A stretch of 20,832 bases of DNA, taken from NCBI GenBank assembly GCA_019113665.1, contig DXGW01000114.1, positions 1-20,832 of the forward strand. The letters are read 5' to 3'. This document shows, piece by piece, positions 1 through 6,967 of the stretch (within the stretch, counting starts at the first letter, position 1; each line of letters begins with the position of its first letter). This stretch comes from Candidatus Alistipes excrementipullorum. Lineage in GTDB: Bacteria; Bacteroidota; Bacteroidia; Bacteroidales; Rikenellaceae. The notes under the pieces were generated by a model. It did no database searches. It was given only the letters and a program-made list of their open reading frames with translations, and was not told the origin of the DNA. The translations under genes and the position numbers were made by a program.

Positions 1-316
1 CTCGGGCGGCGAGAAGAAGAAGAACGAGATATTCCAGATGGCCATGCTCGAACCGAAACTCGCCATACTCGACGAGACGGACAGCGGTCTGGACATCGAT
101 GCCCTGCGTATCGTGGCTACGGGTGTTACCAAGCTGCGCACGCCGGAGAACGCCACCGTGGTGATTACGCACTACCAGCGTCTGCTCGACTATATCGTTC
201 CCGACTATGTGCATGTGCTCTACAAGGGCCGTATCATCTATTCGGGCGACAAGACCCTGGCGCTGAAACTCGAAAAGGAGGGCTACGACTGGCTCATAAA
301 CGATTACAAGGAGTAA
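1..316 (+). CDS. sufC: SufC, Fe-S assembly ATPase (5' truncated by window edge)
   Basis: This is the C-terminal part of the ATPase subunit of the SufBCD iron-sulfur scaffold, a cytoplasmic ABC-type ATPase. The reading frame is open from base 2. It shows the ABC signature SGGEKKKNEI at once, then Walker B with the catalytic glutamate and D-loop (LAILDETDSGLDIDAL), the H-loop histidine in VVITHYQRLL, and the SufC-like tail YKGRIIYSGD. The KKKNEI signature and the ETDSGLDIDAL stretch separate SufC from transporter ATPases. About 105 codons are visible, so more than half the protein, including Walker A, lies upstream. The stop is 4 nt before sufD, which points to cotranscription; sufB would be expected further upstream. 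The identification is firm. Confidence 0.95.
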   Translation, partial: SGGEKKKNEIFQMAMLEPKLAILDETDSGLDIDALRIVATGVTKLRTPENATVVITHYQRLLDYIVPDYVHVLYKGRIIYSGDKTLALKLEKEGYDWLINDYKE

Positions 317-320
317 GACG

Positions 321-1142
321 ATGGGATTTCTTGATATGATACGCGACGGGGCTTTCCGGCAGTTCGGCGGCGGCCGCATCGGTGACGGTGACGGCACTCC
401 GCTGGTGGCGGTCAATCCGTCGAAACTCGACGTGTCGGTAGCAGCCGGCGCACATGCGTCGCTCGTGATCCTTCACACCGAGGCCGGGGAGACGGCTGCG
501 GAGATAGGGCTCGAAGAGGGCGCCTCGCTGACGATCGACGACATATACCTTGCCGCCGCGTTTTCCGCCGTGCACATACGCCAGCAGGGCGGCAGCTCAT
601 GCCGGCTGACATCGGTGGAACTTCAGGGCGCCAATGCCGACTACGACATCGACCTCGACGGTGCGGGATCGTCGTTCGACGCCGACGGTGTTTTCGTGGG
701 AGCAGGCACCGACCATTGCGTCTTCGACCTGACCACACGCCACAACGTTGCCGACTGCACGAGTTCGTCGCTGGTCAAGGGCGTGGTTTCGGGCCGGGCT
801 ACGGGCGAATTCCGCGGCCATGTATATGTGGCTCCCGATGCACAGCGTACCGATGCCCGCCAGCAGAGCCGCAATATCGAGCTGGGCGGCGATGCGCACA
901 TCGTAACGAAGCCGCAACTTGAAATATATGCCGATGACGTGAAGTGCAGCCACGGTGCGACCGTCGGACAGATCGATGACGATGCCGTACTGTACATGCG
1001 TCAGCGCGGATTGAGCGAGGCCGATGCCCGCAGGCTGCAGATCGAGGGCTTCGTGAGTGATATTGTAGGCCGCTGTTCGGCCGGGGAGACTCTCTGCGGT
1101 GCTCTGGACGAGGCCGTAAGGTCGAAACTTGAAGAACTGTGA
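321..1142 (+). CDS. sufD: SufD, Fe-S scaffold subunit, short form
   Basis: This is a SufB/SufD family protein that would form the SufBC2D scaffold with SufB and SufC, on which Fe-S clusters are built in the cytoplasm. The C-terminal half carries the family hallmark: VKCSHGATVGQIDDDA at about residues 207-222, with Cys209 and His211 matching the conserved Cys/His region of E. coli SufD, followed by the helical tail YMRQRGLSEADARRL. The middle is rich in beta-strand, as expected for the beta-helix core. At 273 residues it is much shorter than the usual 400-450; the N-terminal helical domain is missing. No room exists upstream, because sufC ends 4 nt before the ATG, so this is not a misplaced start. 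The stop TGA overlaps the sufS start codon by one base. Family assignment is firm; function as a normal SufD is likely but not proven. Confidence 0.92.
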   Translation: MGFLDMIRDGAFRQFGGGRIGDGDGTPLVAVNPSKLDVSVAAGAHASLVILHTEAGETAAEIGLEEGASLTIDDIYLAAAFSAVHIRQQGGSSCRLTSVELQGANADYDIDLDGAGSSFDADGVFVGAGTDHCVFDLTTRHNVADCTSSSLVKGVVSGRATGEFRGHVYVAPDAQRTDARQQSRNIELGGDAHIVTKPQLEIYADDVKCSHGATVGQIDDDAVLYMRQRGLSEADARRLQIEGFVSDIVGRCSAGETLCGALDEAVRSKLEEL

Positions 1143-2359
1143 TGTTTGACGTTGAAAAGATACGCGAGGATTTCCCGATACTCGGGCGCAAGGTCTACGG
1201 CCGGCCGCTGGTCTATCTCGACAGCGGTGCCACGGCCCAGAAACCGCGTTGCGTGACGGATATGGTGCGTTACCTGCACGACGAGATGAACGCCAACGTA
1301 CACCGCGGCGTACACTATCTCTCGGAGGAGACCACCGTCATGTATGAGGCTGCACGCGAGCGTATCCGTGATTTCATCGGGGCCGGTAGCAGCGACGAGA
1401 TAATCTTTACTGGCGGGGCAACGGCGTCGATCAATGCCGTGGCATACGCCTGGGGCGGAACCTTCATCGGAGCCGGCGACAATGTGGTCATCAGCGAGAT
1501 GGAGCACCACTCGAATCTTGTCCCGTGGCAGCAGATTGCGATGTACAGGGGAGCCGGGATACGCGTGCTGCCATTCGACGACGAGGGGCGTCTCATGACC
1601 GAACGCCTCGGCGAACTGCTCGACGAACGGACTAAGGTGGTGGCCGTGACGCAGGCGTCGAATACGCTCGGGACGCGCCCCGACCTGAAAACCGTTATCG
1701 ATGCGGCTCATGCCGTCGGTGCGGTGGTCATGGTCGACGGTTGCCAGGGTGTGGTGCACGGTACGGTTAACGTGCGTGAACTGGATTGCGACTTCTATGC
1801 CTTTTCGGGTCACAAACTCTACGCACCCACCGGTATCGGCGTGCTTTACGGCAAGCGGGCCTTGCTCGAAGCGATGCCTCCGTTCCTGTTCGGCGGTGAC
1901 ATGGTCGACCGTGTTTCGTTCGAGCGGACGACATTCGCGCCCCTGCCGTTGAAATTCGAGGCCGGTACGGCAAACTTCATCGGGGCCATAGCCCTCGGCG
2001 AGGCCGTGAAATATGTTACGTCATTCTCCGCGGACGATATAGCAGCGCATGAGGAGCGCCTGTTGCGTTATGCCACGGAACGTCTCGAAGCGATCGACGG
2101 TTTGAGGATATACGGCAATACGCCGGGCAAATCGCCGATAATATCGTTCAATATCGAGGGCGCCCACCATTATGACGTGGGTATGATCCTCGACAAGATG
2201 GGTATAGCCATTCGCACCGGCCAGCACTGTGCCGAGCCCGTTATGACGCATTACGGCGTTACGGGCATGTGCCGTGCGTCGCTGGCGATGTACAATACCG
2301 AGGCCGAGATCGACGCCCTTGCAGCGGGTGTCGAGCGTGCCGCCCGAATGTTAAGATAA
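1142..2359 (+). CDS. sufS: SufS, group II cysteine desulfurase
   Basis: This PLP enzyme removes sulfur from L-cysteine, giving alanine and a protein persulfide that feeds the SUF scaffold. It has 405 residues, the usual SufS length (about 406). Visible landmarks are EMEHHSN (residues 119-125, with the histidine that stacks on PLP), the VDG aspartate D199, the PLP lysine K225 in FSGHKLYAPTG, and the persulfide-carrying Cys363 in RTGQHCAEP, the short-loop SufS form. I chose the ATG at 1142, which overlaps the sufD TGA as TGATG; a GTG at 1139 would add one residue. Oddities are GGATASINAV (about residues 91-100), where relatives usually have RGTTE-INLV, and DGCQGVVH in place of DGAQAVPH. These look like lineage variation, since the catalytic residues are intact. 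No sufE/sufU-like partner is in view. Confidence 0.96.
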   Translation: MFDVEKIREDFPILGRKVYGRPLVYLDSGATAQKPRCVTDMVRYLHDEMNANVHRGVHYLSEETTVMYEAARERIRDFIGAGSSDEIIFTGGATASINAVAYAWGGTFIGAGDNVVISEMEHHSNLVPWQQIAMYRGAGIRVLPFDDEGRLMTERLGELLDERTKVVAVTQASNTLGTRPDLKTVIDAAHAVGAVVMVDGCQGVVHGTVNVRELDCDFYAFSGHKLYAPTGIGVLYGKRALLEAMPPFLFGGDMVDRVSFERTTFAPLPLKFEAGTANFIGAIALGEAVKYVTSFSADDIAAHEERLLRYATERLEAIDGLRIYGNTPGKSPIISFNIEGAHHYDVGMILDKMGIAIRTGQHCAEPVMTHYGVTGMCRASLAMYNTEAEIDALAAGVERAARMLR

Positions 2360-2371
2360 AGCGAAGAGATT

Positions 2372-3052
2372 ATGTTCATTGTACTTGAGGGGCTCGACGG
2401 AGCCGGCAAATCTACACAGATACGCATGTTGAGGGAGTTTTTCCTCGCACGCGGCATCGGGAGCGAATACCTGCATTTCCCGCGTTTCGACTCTCCGGTC
2501 TACGGCGACCTCATAGCCCGTTTCCTGCGCGGTGAGTTCGGTACGGCCGATCAGGTCGACCCCTACCTTGTCGCCCTGCTCTATGCGGGAGACAGGAACG
2601 ATGCTGCTCCGATGATCCGCGGCTGGCTCGACGCCGGCAAGGTGGTCATAGCCGACCGATACGTCTTCTCGAACATCGGCTACCAGTGCGCCAAGATTGC
2701 CGACGCGGCTGCACGCGACAGGCTGCGCCGCTGGATCCTCGACCTCGAATACGGCTACTACGGCATACCGCGGCCTGACGTGTCGCTCTTCCTGGACGTG
2801 CCTTTCGCCTTCACCGAGCGCAAACTGACCGAGCAGCGCGAGGGCGACGACCGCAGCTATCTCAACGGCGCCCGGGATATACATGAAGCGTCGTTGTCGC
2901 TGCAGCAGGCCGTGCGCAGCGTCTACATGGAGACGGCTGCCGGTGATCCGGCATTGCAGGTCGTAGATTGCAGTAACCCGTCAGGCGAGATGGAGTCGCC
3001 CGAGGGTATTTTCCATAAGATTGAAGAGGCCCTGAGCCCGTTTTTGAAGTAG
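2372..3052 (+). CDS. tmk: Thymidylate kinase
   Basis: This cytoplasmic enzyme phosphorylates dTMP to dTDP with ATP, an essential step to dTTP. The 226-residue product begins with the P-loop GLDGAGKST (residues 7-15), has the DRY motif (D95-R96-Y97) in VVIADRYVFSNIGYQ that contacts dTMP, and a LID region with REGDDRSY at about 156-163. The stretch FPRFDSPVYGDLIARFLRGEFG (about 36-57) fits Bacteroidales thymidylate kinases as I know them. Length is near the family norm of 205-220. The ATG lies 12 nt after the sufS stop behind a purine-rich GAAGAG, so the gene may be read through from the suf operon. The link between Fe-S assembly and dTTP synthesis looks like plain neighbourhood rather than a shared pathway. 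Confidence 0.95.
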   Translation: MFIVLEGLDGAGKSTQIRMLREFFLARGIGSEYLHFPRFDSPVYGDLIARFLRGEFGTADQVDPYLVALLYAGDRNDAAPMIRGWLDAGKVVIADRYVFSNIGYQCAKIADAAARDRLRRWILDLEYGYYGIPRPDVSLFLDVPFAFTERKLTEQREGDDRSYLNGARDIHEASLSLQQAVRSVYMETAAGDPALQVVDCSNPSGEMESPEGIFHKIEEALSPFLK

Positions 3053-3059
3053 TTGCAGT

Positions 3060-4184
3060 ATGTCGATAATCCACCACCGCGCATTCAGGAATCTGTCGCA
3101 TGTGTGTCGTTTGATACTCGGTGCGGTATTCATATTCTCGGGTTTTGTGAAGTCCGTAGACCCTTGGGGTACCGCATTGAAGGTCAACGAGTATCTGTCG
3201 ATATACGGCATGGAGTGGTTCCAGCCCGCATCGATGGTCTTCTCGATATGGCTGTGCGGCGCCGAGCTGATGATGGGTCTCATGCTGACGTTCAAGGTGC
3301 GCATACGCCTGATTTCGATCTTCGCGGTGCTGTCGATGATCTTCTTCACGGTGCTGACATTCCTTAGCGCCACCTGGCTGCCGGTCGAGGACTGCGGCTG
3401 TTTCGGCGACGCCCTGAAACTCTCGCCGTGGGGTACGTTCTTCAAGAACCTGGCACTGTTGCCGCTGGCTGTCGTGGTGTGGTACCGTTACCGCCCCGAC
3501 AAGGTGCTGGCCTTTACCAAACTCGAGGTATTCCTTACATGCCTTTTCTTTACGATAGGTATGGGTGTCGGGACATACTGCTATTACCATCTGCCGCTCA
3601 TCGATTTCCTGCCATACCGTGTCGGAGTCAATATCTATGACGAGATGCAGAAGTCCGTACATGAAAGCGAGGAGGGCGAGGTCGTTCTGGTGTGCCGCAA
3701 CCTCCAGACCGGAAAGCTGCGCGAATTCGATCTCGAAGACCGTGAATGGCAGGACTCGCAGAAGTGGGAGTGGGTCGATACGCGCGTCGGGTCGGACGAG
3801 AACGACAGCCCTGTGGTTATAAAGCCGTTGGTCAGCGAATTCTCGCTGCGCGATGCATACGGCGATGCCACGGCGTTGGTTGTCAATGCCAAGGGACGCG
3901 TCTACATGATATGCGTCACGCGGTTCGACCGCATAGGAAGCAAGTGCGAGGAGCATTTGCGTTCGATAGTCGAGCGTGCCGAGACCGAGGACGCATGGGT
4001 TGTGTGCCTCACGCCCGAGTACCTCCCCGAGATTACATACCATTCGTTCGGCGGCAGCACCCCGGTCAAGTGCTACAATATCGACGCTACGGTTCTCAAG
4101 ACCATGCTGCGTGCCGAAACGGGACTTGTGGTCCTCGACGACGGTACCATAACGCAGAAACTTAACTGCCTGGACATACGTTAA
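3060..4184 (+). CDS. DoxX/MauE-like membrane protein with thioredoxin-like C-terminal domain
   Basis: This is a 374-residue two-part protein. Residues 1-180 hold about five hydrophobic segments (roughly 13-30, 56-78, 83-107, 127-142, 157-176) with the DoxX start LILGAVFIFSGFVKSVDPWG and the motif EDCGCFGDALKLSPWGTF (residues 110-127), typical of DoxX/MauE-type proteins of Bacteroidota. Residues 185-374 are soluble; the end (about 255-370) resembles a thioredoxin fold, with VVLDDGTITQKLN near the C-terminus, but no CXXC motif is seen. Known relatives are linked to redox or disulfide processes, such as MauE in methylamine dehydrogenase maturation; the substrate in this family is unknown to me. 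It starts 7 nt after tmk and is followed after 12 nt by the AsmA-like gene. The domain architecture is well supported; the function is open. Confidence 0.8.
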   Translation: MSIIHHRAFRNLSHVCRLILGAVFIFSGFVKSVDPWGTALKVNEYLSIYGMEWFQPASMVFSIWLCGAELMMGLMLTFKVRIRLISIFAVLSMIFFTVLTFLSATWLPVEDCGCFGDALKLSPWGTFFKNLALLPLAVVVWYRYRPDKVLAFTKLEVFLTCLFFTIGMGVGTYCYYHLPLIDFLPYRVGVNIYDEMQKSVHESEEGEVVLVCRNLQTGKLREFDLEDREWQDSQKWEWVDTRVGSDENDSPVVIKPLVSEFSLRDAYGDATALVVNAKGRVYMICVTRFDRIGSKCEEHLRSIVERAETEDAWVVCLTPEYLPEITYHSFGGSTPVKCYNIDATVLKTMLRAETGLVVLDDGTITQKLNCLDIR

Positions 4185-4196
4185 ATATCAACCGAT

Positions 4197-6878
4197 ATGA
4201 AAACAGCATTGAAAATTTTCGGTATCGTCATCGTGGTGATACTGGCCGTTGCCATTATCGTGCCGATGGCGCTGAAGCCCAAAATCGGGGAGATCGTCAA
4301 ACGTGAGGCCAACGGAATGCTTGCCGCCAGTCTCGATTTCGACGATCTCGACATCAGCCTGCTGAGGCATTTCCCTCATGCATCTCTCGAATTGAAGGGT
4401 CTGTCGCTCGTTGGGGTAGACCGTTTTGAAAACGATACCCTTGTGGCTGCGGACCGTGTATCGGTGGTCGTGAACCTCATGTCGCTGTTCGGCGATTCGG
4501 GCTACGAGGTTACGAAGGTGCTTCTGAACAGACCTGCTGTTCATGCCCGCCGCCTTGCCGACGGTGCCGTGAACTGGAACATCATGAAACCTGCGGAGGA
4601 GGAGACCCCCGCTGCGGGGGTCTCCGATGAGGGTGAACCCTCGTCATTCAGGCTTCAGGTTCGCGACCTGCGCATAACCGACGCCGTCCTGTCGTACGAC
4701 GACGATTCGTCGCGCATGAACTTTTCGGTATCGCCGATGAACCTGCGCCTGCGCGGTGACATGTCGGCCTCGCAGACCGATCTTGGCCTGCATCTTGTTC
4801 TCGGCGGCCTTAACTTCACGAACGGGGGAGTGCGGCTGCTGAACAACGCCGAGGCCGAACTGAAAGGCACCATCGCCGCCGATTTCGATAACGGCCGGTA
4901 TACTCTTACGGACAATATGTTGAGGCTCAATGCTGTCGAGCTGGGCGTCGACGGCTGGGTCGAGACTGGTGACGACGCCGTCGCCATGGATATTGCCGTC
5001 AACAGTTCGAAGGTGCGTTTCAAGGAGCTGCTTTCGATGATCCCCGCATTCTATACACGGGATTTCAAGAACCTGACGGCATCGGGAACGCTGACCCTCG
5101 GCATGTGGGCCAGGGGCGAACTCAAGGGCGACATGCTGCCGGCATTCGGCGTCGACCTGAAGGTCGCCGACGGCAGTTTCAAGTACGATGCGCTGCCCGA
5201 ATCGGTCAGCGGCATCAACCTCGACCTTTCCGTTGGCAACAACGGCGGGACGCTGGACAATACCGTAGTCGATGTCAGCCGTTTCACCATGACCATGGCC
5301 GGCAATTCGCTGCAGGCCTCGGCGCATGTGGCTACGCCGGCAAGCGACCTGCGTTTCAAGGCAGCGGCCGAGGGCCGTGTGGATCTCGGAGCGATAGGCA
5401 AGGTATATCCTCTCGACGAGTCGACGTCGCTGTCGGGTATCATAACGCTCGATGTTGCAGCCGAAGGCCGCATGTCCGACATCGAGAAGCAGCGTTACGA
5501 GTCGATGAAGGCATCGGGAACTCTCTCCGTCGAGCAGATGACGGCCCGTCTGGGCGGCCTGCCCGAGGTGCAGGTCGGACGTTTTGCCGCCACGGTTGCG
5601 CCTGCCTCGATGGAACTTTCGGAGTGCAGTTTGACGGTCGGAGCAAGTGACCTGAATGCCCGCGGACGCCTTTCGAACTATCTGGGCTACATTCTGCGCG
5701 GCGATACGCTGCGCGGTTCACTCGACGTAACGTCGAAACTGCTCGACGTGAACGAACTGATGGCATTGATGCCTGCCGATGAATCGGCCGATGCCGAAGA
5801 GGGTGCGGCCGTGGAGACGGAAGAGCCTGCAGCCGGTACGGCATCGGTTGTCGGTGTGCCCGAGAACCTCGACCTCTCGCTTTCGGTGCTGGTGTCGAAG
5901 ATACTTTTCCAGAAGATGACCATCGACGACTTTATCGGACGCATGAGCGTCAGGAACGGGACGGTGGCTCTCGACCGTCTGGCATTTGGAGCTTTCGGCG
6001 GCAAGATGTCGGCTTCGGGAAGCTACTCGACCGCAGCCAACCCGTCGTCCCCGGCATTGAAACTTTCGCTCGATGTTGCTGGTGCGCGTTTCGACGAGAC
6101 GTTCAGACAGCTCGACCTCGTGCAGAAGATGGTACCCGTATTCGAGAAGATCGGCGGCGACTACTCGATGGATATGACGCTGTCGACATCGCTCAAGTCC
6201 GACATGAGCGTGGATTACGGATCGTTCAACGCTTCGGGCGTTATAAGTACGGGACACCTCGATGTCTCCAATGTCGGTGCGCTCGACAAGCTGGCCGAGG
6301 CCCTGGGCAACGACAAACTGCGCAATATCGCAGCCGACGACGTGCGTATTTCGTTCACGATACGCGACGGGCGTGTCAACACATCGCCCTTCGACATAAA
6401 GATGGGAGACATTGCGATGACCCTCTCCGGCTCGACCGGGCTTGACCAGACGATAGACTACAAGGCACGCGTTGCGCTGCCCGGCAAGGTCGGCGGCGGT
6501 GTCGTATCGGACGTTACGGCCGTTATCGGAGGTACTTTTGCGGCCCCGACGATTACTGTCGATGTCGAAGATGTCGCACGTCAGGCCGTGACCAATATCG
6601 TCAACGAGCAGGTGCAGAAACTTACCGGCAGCGAGACCCTGAACGAGGAGATCGAAAAGCAGGCCGCTCGTCTGCGCGAGGAGGCTGCCAGGGCCGGTGA
6701 CAAACTGGTAGAGGAGGCCCGCAAGCAGCGTCAGAACCTTATCGACAAGGCTTCGGGAGCGCTCGGGAAGATAGCTGCCGAGAAGAGCGGCGATGCTCTG
6801 GTGAAGGCAGCCGAGAAACAGGCCGCCAACCTCAAGGCCGAGGCCGAGAAGCAGATAGCCAAACTTACGGCCGAATAG
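4197..6878 (+). CDS. AsmA-like envelope protein (possible lipid-transfer family)
   Basis: This 893-residue protein has one N-terminal membrane anchor (about residues 3-26, IVIVVILAVAIIVPMAL) and then a long beta-rich body. Residues 27-110, with SLDFDDLDISLLRHFPHASLELKGLSLVG and later LNRPAVHARRLADGAVNWNIM, are the typical AsmA N-terminal region; the AsmA C-terminal domain falls around 570-790, ending in TGLDQTIDYKARVALPGKVGG. Two acidic, alanine-rich linkers (about 133-150 and 523-553) separate segments. The last 95 residues are a Lys/Glu/Ala-rich predicted helix or coiled coil. AsmA, TamB and YhdP are envelope proteins, several of which move phospholipid between membranes; that role here is an inference. 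It probably sits anchored in the inner membrane with its body in the periplasm. A perfect GC-rich palindrome lies inside the first linker. Confidence 0.85.
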   Translation: MKTALKIFGIVIVVILAVAIIVPMALKPKIGEIVKREANGMLAASLDFDDLDISLLRHFPHASLELKGLSLVGVDRFENDTLVAADRVSVVVNLMSLFGDSGYEVTKVLLNRPAVHARRLADGAVNWNIMKPAEEETPAAGVSDEGEPSSFRLQVRDLRITDAVLSYDDDSSRMNFSVSPMNLRLRGDMSASQTDLGLHLVLGGLNFTNGGVRLLNNAEAELKGTIAADFDNGRYTLTDNMLRLNAVELGVDGWVETGDDAVAMDIAVNSSKVRFKELLSMIPAFYTRDFKNLTASGTLTLGMWARGELKGDMLPAFGVDLKVADGSFKYDALPESVSGINLDLSVGNNGGTLDNTVVDVSRFTMTMAGNSLQASAHVATPASDLRFKAAAEGRVDLGAIGKVYPLDESTSLSGIITLDVAAEGRMSDIEKQRYESMKASGTLSVEQMTARLGGLPEVQVGRFAATVAPASMELSECSLTVGASDLNARGRLSNYLGYILRGDTLRGSLDVTSKLLDVNELMALMPADESADAEEGAAVETEEPAAGTASVVGVPENLDLSLSVLVSKILFQKMTIDDFIGRMSVRNGTVALDRLAFGAFGGKMSASGSYSTAANPSSPALKLSLDVAGARFDETFRQLDLVQKMVPVFEKIGGDYSMDMTLSTSLKSDMSVDYGSFNASGVISTGHLDVSNVGALDKLAEALGNDKLRNIAADDVRISFTIRDGRVNTSPFDIKMGDIAMTLSGSTGLDQTIDYKARVALPGKVGGGVVSDVTAVIGGTFAAPTITVDVEDVARQAVTNIVNEQVQKLTGSETLNEEIEKQAARLREEAARAGDKLVEEARKQRQNLIDKASGALGKIAAEKSGDALVKAAEKQAANLKAEAEKQIAKLTAE
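4601..4625. repeat. Perfect 10-bp inverted repeat inside the AsmA-like gene
   Basis: The arms 4601-4610 (GGAGACCCCC) and 4616-4625 (GGGGGTCTCC) are exact reverse complements around the 5-nt loop GCTGC. It lies in frame in the linker between the N-terminal AsmA region and the rest of the protein, coding for about ETPAAGVS (residues 136-143). No T-tract follows on either strand, so it is not an ordinary terminator. I did not notice a second copy in the window. Confidence 0.85.
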
Positions 6879-6933
6879 GTCGGCTTTATAGCTCATACGG
6901 CCTGATATTGGCCCGTGCGGCCCGTATCGGTAT

Positions 6934-6967
6934 AAAAATTGACTTTCAGCAATGAAAGTCAATTTTT
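6934..6967. terminator. Perfect 15-bp hairpin with T-tract, overlapping the efflux adaptor start
   Basis: The arms 6934-6948 and 6953-6967 pair perfectly around the loop GCAA and end in a run of seven T. It has the shape of an intrinsic terminator for the upstream AsmA-like gene, although the stem is AT-rich. The left arm starts with five A, so it could act in both directions. The ATG at 6952 sits at the loop/stem edge, so the element could also act as an attenuator or translation block on the efflux operon. Its mode of action is inferred. Confidence 0.7.

Noticed and set aside
2862..4043. 393-codon open frame on the minus strand opposite tmk and the DoxX-like gene
   Set aside because: It crosses two supported plus-strand genes and gives a His/Arg/Gln-rich product without motifs.
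6896..6929. Imperfect inverted repeat ATACGGCC...GGCCCGTAT after the AsmA-like gene, as a terminator
   Set aside because: The arms need a bulge and no T-tract follows. The hairpin at 6934-6967 is a much better terminator candidate.
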